Shown here piece by piece: positions 18,876 through 26,034 of a stretch of 26,034 bases of DNA. The translations under genes were made by a program, and so were the position numbers. Position 1 is the first letter of the stretch. Every line of letters begins with the position of its first letter. Source of the stretch: a virus; IMG/VR virus record IMGVR_UViG_3300025132_000252, positions 1-26,034 of that record; one strand, written 5' to 3'. The notes under the pieces are model-generated. The model made no database searches and was not told the origin of the DNA. It saw only the letters and a list, made by a program, of their open reading frames with translations.

Positions 18876-19703
18876 TTACGCGTTAAATCGCTTTTCTATG
18901 TTGGAGAAAATCTCCATACCTTCATCTGTTTTAAACCAGTTTGCTAAAGCAGTGTAAGGGTGTTCTTCAAAAGGAACTGTCATTAATTTTCTACCAGTTG
19001 ATGCCCAAGAAAAAGTTCTTTGGTCATCTGATAAATCAATGATTCCTTGTTCTCTTGCTTTAATACCAAAGTTTCTAAGATGAACGTTTTCATCGTTAAC
19101 TAATTCTAAGAACAAAGCAGGATTTTTCTTAGCAAATATAAGTAAATCTCTTTTAAGTTCCTTAGAACTAACTTCTGTAACCCTAGAACCCATCTCTACA
19201 CGCATAACAGCCTCAGCTGTATCTATGTCTAGGTTTCTAGCCGCCATTAAAGCATCAACTTCTAACTCTAGTAAATCAACCTCTAAAGCAGCTTTGACTA
19301 CAGGTTTGTATTCTTCAAAAAGTTGATCTCTATGTGGGTGATATAAAGATAAAAGCTTTTGTAATACGGTTTTATTTTTTGGAACATGAAGAGATCCGTT
19401 TTTAAATATGATATGTTCTAATCTTTGATCACCTTTCATTTCATCAACAAACGGAGTTCTTTGATTAGACGTATATTTCAACTCTCTTTCGTGACCTTTT
19501 TCTTCATCAAACCAAAATATATTACTACCTCTAATTAAATAAGTTAGTGGAGTTTTACCGTTTTTTAGATAGTACATCCTATCTTTAACTTCCCACTCTG
19601 CTTTTTTTGGTTGTGGTTTTTCAATAACCACTTCTTTCATTTCGTTAGTAGACTTAACCTCAGGTTGTTCTACTTCAACTTTTGTTTCTTTTTTCTTTGC
19701 CAT
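18876..19703 (-). CDS. Conserved phage structural-module protein of unknown function
   Basis: A 275-residue soluble protein. The first 40 residues are a Lys/Glu-rich, probably disordered tail. Next comes a beta-rich part, with MYYLKNGKTPLTYLIRG, NIFWFDEEKGHERELKY and NQRTPFVDEMKG (about 43-91), then FKNGSLHVPKNKTVLQKLLS and YHPHRDQLFEEY. The C-terminal half is helical (about 130-275). I recall the RELxY..NQxTPFVDE pattern from proteins in this position in uncultured marine phages, but not a function. A capsid accessory or head-completion role fits its place directly after the major capsid gene. A terminator precedes it and a hairpin follows it, so its level may be set separately from both neighbours. 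The leader is pure A/T with no Shine-Dalgarno sequence. Confidence 0.8.
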   Translation of the reverse strand: MAKKKETKVEVEQPEVKSTNEMKEVVIEKPQPKKAEWEVKDRMYYLKNGKTPLTYLIRGSNIFWFDEEKGHERELKYTSNQRTPFVDEMKGDQRLEHIIFKNGSLHVPKNKTVLQKLLSLYHPHRDQLFEEYKPVVKAALEVDLLELEVDALMAARNLDIDTAEAVMRVEMGSRVTEVSSKELKRDLLIFAKKNPALFLELVNDENVHLRNFGIKAREQGIIDLSDDQRTFSWASTGRKLMTVPFEEHPYTALANWFKTDEGMEIFSNIEKRFNA

Positions 19704-19724
19704 AATATAATATAATAAAAAATT

Positions 19725-19757
19725 AAAAAAAAAGATCGAGGACCGAAGCCCTCGACC
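19725..19757 (-). terminator. Rho-independent terminator after the major capsid gene
   Basis: On the minus strand, 11 bases after the capsid TAA, the arms GGTCGAGGGC and GTCCTCGATC form a ten-pair stem (eight Watson-Crick, two G-U) closed by a cUUCGg tetraloop (19757-19734). Nine T residues follow at once (19733-19725). A stable GC stem, UUCG loop and U-tract make this a textbook intrinsic terminator in otherwise AT-rich DNA. It would stop or reduce read-through from the capsid gene into the downstream tail genes. Confidence 0.92.
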
Positions 19758-19768
19758 TTAATCAAATA

Positions 19769-21244
19769 TTAGTTCATCAACATGAAGTTGTTAGCTCCTT
19801 GTGTGATTAAACATCTTTCAGATAAGTAGTGAACTTGCATTACGTCATCTCCGATAGTTGCAGCACCAACAGAACCAGTGATCCAAGATTTCATCTTACG
19901 ATCATCAGTTTGTGAAGCACGGTAACGTACGTGTAAGAAAGGACGCTTAATGTTTCTACCTAACATTTCATCATAAACAGATGAAGTACCAGCAGGAATA
20001 ACAACTCCGCGGATGTTAGTAACAGTATCATTAAGAGCACCACGAGTTCCAGCATCGTTCAAATATTTGAAGTCAGACTTGTAGAAGTCATAAGAACCTC
20101 TACGGAATCCAGAGAATCCTAAGTTCAACGCCATATCTTCGTCGTTTTCAAATACTCCGTAAGAAGTACCACCAGCACCGTAAGAGTTCATAGACGCTAG
20201 CATATCATCCATAGCTAAGCTAGTTGAACGATTTACAAACATCATGTTTTCTTCGATAGCACCGTTTTGATCAAACACAGCTAAGATAGCATCAAATTCA
20301 GCTAAATCAGTAGCAGCGTTAACACCAGTAATACCAGTAGTTTGGTGACCTCTAGCTTCGATTGCAGCGAATAAACCTTCAGTACCAGCATCAATACCAG
20401 TAGTAGAAGCAGCTAATCCTAAACCAGTGTTCTCAACAACAGACGCAGCGGCAGCGAACTCAGACTCCATCATAGACATTTCAAGGTAGTCAGCAAAACG
20501 TGAACGAGTGTCACCTTCAGCTTTTAAATACCATAAATATCCGTTTTGTCCAGCTTCACCAGCAACTTCAATCCAACCAATTTGAGCAGTATCAGATCCA
20601 GCAACCTCGAAGAAGTCTTTTAGGATGATGTGCTTGTTTTGGTGAGAAACAAAGTTTGGAGAGTTAGCTGAAGTACGACCAGCAGAACCTTTAGCAAATT
20701 CAGAACCGTAAACTAAGATACGGTATGCTCCAGCACCTGCGCTATCAGAGAAACCTGCAGTATCAAAGTTAGCAGCACCATAAGGTAGAATCTCTAAGTT
20801 GTTGTCAGCAGCATTAACTTGGTTAACATAACCTCTCAATGTAAGAGAAGCGTTAGAAACTAAAACTGTGTCACCAACACGGATACCGTGAGTACCAGCA
20901 GCAATAGCGTTTCCATCTACGTCGTTAATAACTGTAAATCTGTTGTCAGAAGCATCGTCGTTACCACCTACAGCATCTTCACATGTTGCAGTGTATGCTA
21001 AGTGTAAACGTCCTTGCTCAGACCAAACAACTCTATCACTCATTGATGGTTCTTCTGCTCCAACTTGAGCTAAGAAACCTGAAATTGTTCTTTTACCGTA
21101 AACCTCAGCTTCTTTTTCCATAAGGTCTGGTAAGTACTGCTGTGCCCAACCTTCAGTTGCAGCAGTTGTAAAATCGATATAGTTTGTCGCTAGCGTCACT
21201 TGTCTTGGAGCCGCGTCTATACCATTTGCACTTGTAATTGCCAT
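19769..21244 (-). CDS. Major capsid protein (HK97-fold)
   Basis: A 491-residue acidic to neutral protein with no signal peptide. The N-terminal region (residues 25-75) has DFTTAATEGWAQQYLPDLME and then EEPSMSDRVVWSEQGRLHL. The C-terminal fifth reads FLHVRYRASQTDDRKMKSW and ends in LSERCLITQGANNF, a pattern I recall from capsid proteins of crAss-like and marine Bacteroidota phages. A beta-rich insertion (roughly 85-190) has GIRVGDTVLVSNASL, like an insertion domain exposed on the shell. Position after the scaffold gene supports the call. Arginine codons here are mostly CGT/CGC rather than AGA (about 14 of 23 by eye), consistent with high expression. The leader is AATTAATATAAAA directly before the ATG, with no Shine-Dalgarno sequence. 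A strong terminator follows the gene. Confidence 0.9.
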   Translation of the reverse strand: MAITSANGIDAAPRQVTLATNYIDFTTAATEGWAQQYLPDLMEKEAEVYGKRTISGFLAQVGAEEPSMSDRVVWSEQGRLHLAYTATCEDAVGGNDDASDNRFTVINDVDGNAIAAGTHGIRVGDTVLVSNASLTLRGYVNQVNAADNNLEILPYGAANFDTAGFSDSAGAGAYRILVYGSEFAKGSAGRTSANSPNFVSHQNKHIILKDFFEVAGSDTAQIGWIEVAGEAGQNGYLWYLKAEGDTRSRFADYLEMSMMESEFAAAASVVENTGLGLAASTTGIDAGTEGLFAAIEARGHQTTGITGVNAATDLAEFDAILAVFDQNGAIEENMMFVNRSTSLAMDDMLASMNSYGAGGTSYGVFENDEDMALNLGFSGFRRGSYDFYKSDFKYLNDAGTRGALNDTVTNIRGVVIPAGTSSVYDEMLGRNIKRPFLHVRYRASQTDDRKMKSWITGSVGAATIGDDVMQVHYLSERCLITQGANNFMLMN

Positions 21245-21273
21245 TTTTATATTAATTTAAATGGGTTAATAAT
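21245..21273 (-). promoter_or_regulatory. A/T-only leader of the capsid gene without a Shine-Dalgarno sequence
   Basis: The 29 bases between the scaffold stop and the capsid ATG contain no purine-rich GGAG-like element. The last bases before ATG are A/T only (TTAATATAAAA). Similar A/T leaders precede the scaffold gene (22480-22456), the gene at 19703 and the gene at 8641. Such leaders suit Bacteroidota ribosomes, which rarely use Shine-Dalgarno pairing. No convincing TAnnTTTG promoter was found here. Confidence 0.5.
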
Positions 21274-22455
21274 TTACTTTCGTTTTTTAAACTTAAAGTC
21301 TCTATTTTTTGTATCCCCTAAAACTTTAAACTTCAAACCATCTTTAGGTTCAAAAGCTCTATGTTCTTGTCTAGGATTCATATCTACGTTCTTAGCTTTT
21401 GCCACACTGTCTTTAACAGCATCAGCTTTACCTTGATCGTAAAAATGTTTAGCTATAGCATCAGCATTCATAGCCGTGTAAAGAGACTTGTGATAACCAG
21501 CAGCGTCTTCCATTGTACCTTGCTCATTCAAAAACTTTTTGATGAAGTTATTAATGTCGCCTTGCTTGTTTTTTACTTTATTAGCATCTTTAACGTTTAC
21601 TCTGTATTTTTTATTACCGACATTATATTCAAAACCTTTGAAATCGTCGTTAAAGACCTTGTTAGTCTTTTGCATAAATACATCAGTAGCTTTTCTGCTA
21701 CGCTTCTCATTTTCTTGAGACTTTTTGTTGTATCGATTAAAAAAGTCCATTGCCTTCTGTTGTTCAGAAGTTAACTTTGAACCAGCTTTAATCTCTTCAT
21801 AATATTTAGACTTTTGCCCGTCTAAGTAGGCTTTAGCCTCAGCAACTTGCTCTTTTAAGGCTATTTTCTTTTTTCTTATTTCTTTTTCATCGTCTATCTC
21901 TTCATCATAGTTAAAGCTTTCTTCCATTAAAAAAGCTCTTTCTTCAGCATCTAGATGAGGTTTTGTTATCTTATAATACTCTTGCAATACTGTTAAATTA
22001 TCCATATCAGAATAATCTTGATTCAATCGTACATAATCTTCTAAGTCTCCACCAGTTTCATTCATAAAGTCAACTAACTTTTGAATATTTTCTGGTAAAG
22101 GCTCGCCAGTTTCTTGAGCTTCAGCTATAGCTTCTTCAACTTCTTCTACAAGTTCTTCTACTTGCTCCTCTACTTCTTCTTCTGTAATTTCTTCAACTAC
22201 AGGTTGTTCTTGTGCTTCGACTTCCGGCTGTACTTTTTCTTGTTCTTGTGTGGATTCGGCACTTTCATCGCTTCCAGCCACTCCTGTGTCGTCAGCTGTG
22301 CTAGTCTCAGCTTCTGCTGTTGGCTCTTCTTCTGGCTTTTCATCTTCTATTGGTTTATTTAAGTCTACTTTGATTACTGAACTATCATCAGCTGTTTCAA
22401 ATTTAGTTTCTTCTGCTTGTTGAGTTTCTTCAACGTTTTCCATTTCTTGTTCCAT
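21274..22455 (-). CDS. Acidic putative capsid scaffolding protein
   Basis: A 393-residue, extremely hydrophilic protein. The first 140 residues are dominated by Glu, with Thr, Ala and Ser (for example EEVEEQVEELVEEVEEAI), and should be disordered or extended helix. Residues 150-265 are charged helix and likely coiled coil. About 270-320 hold a compact segment (FKGFEYNVGNKKYRVNV). The C-terminus ends in a basic patch (NRDFKFKKRK), as in scaffolds that bind the inner shell through a basic tail. It lies between the portal and the capsid gene, the usual scaffold site. No protease motif was seen. Function is inferred from composition and position; sequence families of scaffolds are poorly conserved. 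Confidence 0.7.
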   Translation of the reverse strand: MEQEMENVEETQQAEETKFETADDSSVIKVDLNKPIEDEKPEEEPTAEAETSTADDTGVAGSDESAESTQEQEKVQPEVEAQEQPVVEEITEEEVEEQVEELVEEVEEAIAEAQETGEPLPENIQKLVDFMNETGGDLEDYVRLNQDYSDMDNLTVLQEYYKITKPHLDAEERAFLMEESFNYDEEIDDEKEIRKKKIALKEQVAEAKAYLDGQKSKYYEEIKAGSKLTSEQQKAMDFFNRYNKKSQENEKRSRKATDVFMQKTNKVFNDDFKGFEYNVGNKKYRVNVKDANKVKNKQGDINNFIKKFLNEQGTMEDAAGYHKSLYTAMNADAIAKHFYDQGKADAVKDSVAKAKNVDMNPRQEHRAFEPKDGLKFKVLGDTKNRDFKFKKRK

Positions 22456-22480
22456 AATATAAAATATAAAAAATTAGTGT

Positions 22481-24916
22481 TTATCTAGGTTCAAATGCAC
22501 CTAAGTTAAATCCACCTCCAAGTATATCATTACCTGCGGATTCAAAGTTTTTAGGTGAACTACCTGTCTTTCTTTGTTCTATAAGCTCACTTTGTTGTGA
22601 AGCTTGTATTCTTGTTCTTTCGTCTTTACGATCTTCTTTTTGGTTTTCTTTGTTTTTTATGTTATCAGTTTCAGCTTTCCTAAGCATCATGTTGTATTGG
22701 AACTCTTTTTCCATTAACATCATTTTAGCTCTAACTTCTTCGCTTTGCTTTTGCATCTCATTTTGAAACTTAACCATTTCTAGTTGAGAATTTATGTTAA
22801 CTAAAGCTTGTTGTTTTTGAACTTCAGCTTGAGCAGCTACTTGCTGAGCTTGTGCGTTAGCATTAGCTTGAGCAGCAATATTCTGTTGTTGAATAGCTTG
22901 ATCTCTTTTTATCTTTTGTTCTCTACGAACTTTAAGCATCTTGTTAGCAAGCTTTGTATTTTTAATATCTCTAATATCTATAGCGTCTTCTAAATCTATA
23001 TTACCAGCTTGCAGCGACTGTTGTATATTATTTTCAAGCTTCATTTTTTCTTCTTCATCTGGAGATAAGTCGATAAATATACCAAAATCATACAAATGTA
23101 GCTCTGACATTTCATCAAGCACAGCTACATTGTGAGAACCAATAGCATGTATAAAAGCATCTGCTGTAGAAGAATACTCTAATATATCAGATATTCTAAG
23201 AGATAATGACTCAGCAACCTCTGTAGTTAAAAATAAACCAGCTTGTAATATATGTCTAGTTGCCGTGTTGCTATTAGCGGCCGCTAGCTTTTGTACTCCA
23301 ACTAAAGCATTTTTATCAGGCATACTACCATCACGAGCCTCGTTAAGCCCGGTGACGTCGCGTATCATCTGTAGGTAATAATTATAGTTTGCTATAAGAG
23401 CTTGAATTTTATTTCCATTAGCTGTACCCACTATTGGTTGAATAGGTACTTTACCTGGGTTAAGATCTCCATCTTGAGTAAACGATCTACCTATAACACT
23501 ACCAGTTTGAAAGTACATGTTTAACGCTTCTTGTGGATTATAATTAGTTCCATTACCAAGATCTATTTCAGCTAAACCATCAGCGTCTAAATAAACTCCG
23601 TCTGGAACCATCTTAGACATAACCTGCTGTAACTTCAAGTGAGTAAGCTGTATCATGTCGGCAAACCCAGTAACTCTACTAACAAGGCTTTCTATCTTAC
23701 CATTGTAAACTCTTGGAGCTACAATAGAGTAATTCATTTTAACTTTAGTATAATCACTTTTTGGTCTTAACATGTTTTTACATATTTCCCACTTAAGTAA
23801 TCTATCAGAACCTATGATAAACGCTCCATCATATAAAACTTCTATAGCTCTTTCTAATCTACCAAATTCTCCTTCCATACCTTGTGGAGGATTAAAAGTA
23901 TCATCTTTTTGTATAACTCTATCAGCGCCTGATGCAGTTTGTTTAATTTTGTAAACATCATTCATGTATGTCTTATAGTTAAAGTATAAAACTTGAACAA
24001 TGTTATTATCTTTATCGTCTTGTCTATTGTATGATTTATAGTAACTATTTGAAGATTTAGATATTTCTTCTAAATCAGTTTGCCCTAAGTGAGGAAACTC
24101 TTTCGCTAACTCATTTAAAGGAACGTGTTTAACTTCACCAACATAATAAACGTCTTCAAAATAAGGTGACTCACTATAAGAATAAACTAAGTTAGCTGGA
24201 TCAACATAATCTATGGTAACACCTTCAGAAGTGTTGTATCCTGTTTTAACAGCACCAATACCTAAAACAGTTAGATCATAAAAAAATCTTTTCTTTATAA
24301 GCTCATATCTGTTACCTTCCATTAAAACATTTATAGCCTGCTCTTCAGCAATCTCAACAGACTGCTTGAAGCTTAATTTCATGTGAAGATCTAATTCTTC
24401 TGAGTTTTGCGGAAGTGTATCAGGATTAGTATTAAATACGTTTATTCCAAAGTTCTCTTGAACAAACTCGTTAATATCCTTCTGCTCCATATCCATTATC
24501 AAATCCTCTAGGTATTGAGTTCTTTTCTCGACACCAAAAGGATCTTGTGCTGTAACAGATATATCGTAAGTTCTTTCAGCAATACCATTAACAACAATAT
24601 CTACAAACTTAGGTATAATAGGTACAGGCTTCCAGTCTAAATTTAAATAACTTAAATCACCATTAATTGAAAGCTCATCTTTATATTTTTGTATACCCTG
24701 TTCTCCTCTAGCATACAACCTTAGTCTATGAAAGTCTGCTTGGTTGCCTGAATATCTAGAACCAGTGCTGTAGTTTGTTCCTGAGTTAGTACCACCGTGA
24801 AACCACTCTTGTTGAATAGCTTTTGCTATTTTTAAACCGTAGTCATAGCTTATCTTTTCAAGATCACTAACAGCTTGACTTGGAAAATAATTACTAATTA
24901 TTCCTGCTGTATTCAT
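22481..24916 (-). CDS. Portal protein
   Basis: An 811-residue protein, long for a portal. It forms the twelve-subunit ring at one capsid vertex through which DNA is packaged and ejected. The N-terminal part has FHRLRLYARGEQGIQKYKD (residues 65-83) and a VPIIPKFVDIVVNGIAER element near 98-115, typical of phage portals of this group. A central element, GLNEARDGSMPDKNALVGVQ with a following ATRHIL (about 515-555), is the pattern I recall from crAss-like and marine phage portals. Residues 640-775 are Gln/Ala/Lys/Glu-rich and form a long predicted coiled coil, likely the barrel or crown end. The start overlaps the terminase stop by four bases (ATGA), so translation is coupled. The start choice is supported by this overlap. 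Confidence 0.88.
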   Translation of the reverse strand: MNTAGIISNYFPSQAVSDLEKISYDYGLKIAKAIQQEWFHGGTNSGTNYSTGSRYSGNQADFHRLRLYARGEQGIQKYKDELSINGDLSYLNLDWKPVPIIPKFVDIVVNGIAERTYDISVTAQDPFGVEKRTQYLEDLIMDMEQKDINEFVQENFGINVFNTNPDTLPQNSEELDLHMKLSFKQSVEIAEEQAINVLMEGNRYELIKKRFFYDLTVLGIGAVKTGYNTSEGVTIDYVDPANLVYSYSESPYFEDVYYVGEVKHVPLNELAKEFPHLGQTDLEEISKSSNSYYKSYNRQDDKDNNIVQVLYFNYKTYMNDVYKIKQTASGADRVIQKDDTFNPPQGMEGEFGRLERAIEVLYDGAFIIGSDRLLKWEICKNMLRPKSDYTKVKMNYSIVAPRVYNGKIESLVSRVTGFADMIQLTHLKLQQVMSKMVPDGVYLDADGLAEIDLGNGTNYNPQEALNMYFQTGSVIGRSFTQDGDLNPGKVPIQPIVGTANGNKIQALIANYNYYLQMIRDVTGLNEARDGSMPDKNALVGVQKLAAANSNTATRHILQAGLFLTTEVAESLSLRISDILEYSSTADAFIHAIGSHNVAVLDEMSELHLYDFGIFIDLSPDEEEKMKLENNIQQSLQAGNIDLEDAIDIRDIKNTKLANKMLKVRREQKIKRDQAIQQQNIAAQANANAQAQQVAAQAEVQKQQALVNINSQLEMVKFQNEMQKQSEEVRAKMMLMEKEFQYNMMLRKAETDNIKNKENQKEDRKDERTRIQASQQSELIEQRKTGSSPKNFESAGNDILGGGFNLGAFEPR

Positions 24917-26034
24917 TGTTTAATTAATTTTGAATTATTGCCGTTATTGCTATATCTAGCAACGTTTATATTTAATGCTTTTTTAATTCTTTCTGGGTGC
25001 GGTCTGTATAAGTTTTTATTGCAAGCCATAATAGCTAAACCAGAGCTAATAGCAGCATCAAACTTTGTACGTTTGTTTATATCAAACTTAGCCCAATCTA
25101 ACAAAGTTTCATTAAAATATATATTACCGTAGTTGCCTTCACCTTTGTGACCAACATGGTCATTTATATACATTTCAATAGCAGCAGCGTGAGCTTGCTT
25201 TATATCTTCACTGGAGTTTGGTATACCTCCTATCTCTTTTTCAGCTACTGATAATTTATTCCAAACTTTATCTGGCCTGTTCATACTAAAACCTCTATAA
25301 CCTCTACGTTTTAAATAATATAGTAATCTTGGTTTATTGTTCTCTGCAAGCAATGGCATACCATAAAATACTAATGCCATTAGTACATCTTCAAAAAAGA
25401 TGTCAGCAGTTTGAGGTCTAGCAACATATTCTAAAAAGAAGTGGTTTGGTGGGGCGTCTTCCATTGAAAACTTAGTTAATCCATGAAGAGATCCTTTGGA
25501 TCCTCTACCATCCACAGTGCCACTAATATCATAACTATCGCAGCCAAAAGCGCCAATATGTTCATTTCCTGGGTGTTTTACTCCGTTTTTAACAACTACT
25601 TTGTTCTGCATATTCATTGTTGGCACCCAGCTTACTTTAAACCTACCATTAGGATCTGGATAAAAGTTTACTGTTGTATCTTTAACACCATTAGCCCACT
25701 GAAAGTTTCCAACGTTTACAGCTGCAGAGCTTGTAGCTTCTTCGTTATAATCTATCTGCTCGTATATTTTAACAAGGTTAAATATACTATTTTTTGTTTC
25801 ATCTCTAAACGCGTGTTCAGTAGTTCTTGGAAACTGCCTGTAAAACTCGTTTAATGCATCTTGATCGTCTCTTAATCCGTCAGCTTCGTTTTCCCAATGA
25901 TCAATAACACCTACATCTATTAGTTCTCCGTCAGGTCCAAAACACTCTCGTCCTGGGGTACTAAATACGGGTCGTCCAAACTCATCAATAAATCCTTCAT
26001 AGTTCCATTCCATTGGGATAAACAGAGAATATAA
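24913..26034 (-). CDS. terL: Terminase large subunit, C-terminal nuclease part (5' end outside window)
   Basis: The frame stays open to the right edge: seven codons (LYSLFIP) precede the first ATG at 26013, and these belong to the protein, so the true start and the ATPase domain lie beyond the window. The visible part begins with the LFIPMEWNYEGFIDEFG strand-loop and leads to the RNase H-like nuclease domain. GAFGCDSYDISG supplies the first acidic residue (about 165 residues from the edge), and RTKFDAAISSGLA near the C-terminus supplies a late aspartate. The enzyme cuts and packages concatemeric DNA through the portal encoded next. RLLYYLKRRGYRGF in the middle is a common element of this terminase group. 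The stop codon TGA overlaps the portal start. Confidence 0.9.
   Translation of the reverse strand, partial: LYSLFIPMEWNYEGFIDEFGRPVFSTPGRECFGPDGELIDVGVIDHWENEADGLRDDQDALNEFYRQFPRTTEHAFRDETKNSIFNLVKIYEQIDYNEEATSSAAVNVGNFQWANGVKDTTVNFYPDPNGRFKVSWVPTMNMQNKVVVKNGVKHPGNEHIGAFGCDSYDISGTVDGRGSKGSLHGLTKFSMEDAPPNHFFLEYVARPQTADIFFEDVLMALVFYGMPLLAENNKPRLLYYLKRRGYRGFSMNRPDKVWNKLSVAEKEIGGIPNSSEDIKQAHAAAIEMYINDHVGHKGEGNYGNIYFNETLLDWAKFDINKRTKFDAAISSGLAIMACNKNLYRPHPERIKKALNINVARYSNNGNNSKLIKQ

Noticed and set aside
19758-19771. A TAATATTTG sequence at the capsid stop as a Bacteroidota promoter
   Set aside because: The spacing differs by one base from TAnnTTTG and it lies just before a terminator, so it would be cut off at once.
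21361-22362. Phe/Tyr-rich plus-strand frames that look like membrane proteins
   Set aside because: They are the reverse reading of the Glu/Lys-rich scaffold codons (GAA and AAA read as TTC and TTT), so the hydrophobic look is an artefact.
1-26034. Possible stop-codon recoding, as seen in some crAss-like phages
   Set aside because: All genes read through with the standard code; TAA, TAG and TGA each end genes at sensible places, and no in-frame TAG or TGA is needed.
1-26034. CRISPR arrays, tRNA genes, insertion sequences, attachment sites or defence islands
   Set aside because: No direct repeat series, cloverleaf-like segment, transposase or defence motif was found; the window is packed with virion genes.

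Overview
This window is the virion-structure and packaging module of a tailed double-stranded DNA phage, most likely short-tailed (podovirus-like). I infer a Bacteroidota host, probably a marine flavobacterium. The grounds are an AT-rich sequence, gene leaders that are A/T runs mostly lacking a Shine-Dalgarno sequence (a Bacteroidota habit), and BACON-like domains in the tail protein. The gene order resembles crAss-like and related uncultured marine phages. All comparisons come from memory of family patterns, not from a search. No integrase, repressor, transposase, tRNA, CRISPR array or host gene is visible.

Every gene lies on the minus strand, so the transcription order runs from the right edge to the left. 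The genes are: terminase large subunit (3' part only, 26034-24913); portal (24916-22481, ATGA overlap with the terminase); acidic putative scaffold (22455-21274); major capsid protein (21244-19769); an intrinsic terminator with a UUCG tetraloop (about 19757-19725); a conserved protein of unknown role (19703-18876); a second RNA hairpin (about 18862-18832); two connector/ring proteins (18811-18098 and 18094-17213); a 2719-residue tail nozzle/stabilisation protein with a BACON-like C-terminal array (17209-9050); a small virion-type protein (9046-8684); two putative internal or ejected proteins (8641-7811 and 7808-6456); and a giant open frame (6451 to beyond position 1, at least 2150 codons) with a zincin-type HENLH motif and a Trp-Cys module.

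Together these genes build and fill a capsid. The terminase pumps DNA through the portal into a shell of capsid protein assembled on the scaffold. The ring proteins and nozzle close the portal and form the short tail. The Ala/Gln-rich protein, its neighbour and the giant protein are best explained as cargo carried in the head and delivered with the DNA. Coding density is about 99 percent; the longest gap between genes is 65 bases, so no stretch over 300 bases lacks a gene. The standard genetic code fits: TAA, TAG and TGA all act as stops.

The observations most worth following are the BACON-like array on the nozzle, the multi-domain giant protein, and the two minus-strand RNA hairpins that bracket the gene after the capsid protein.
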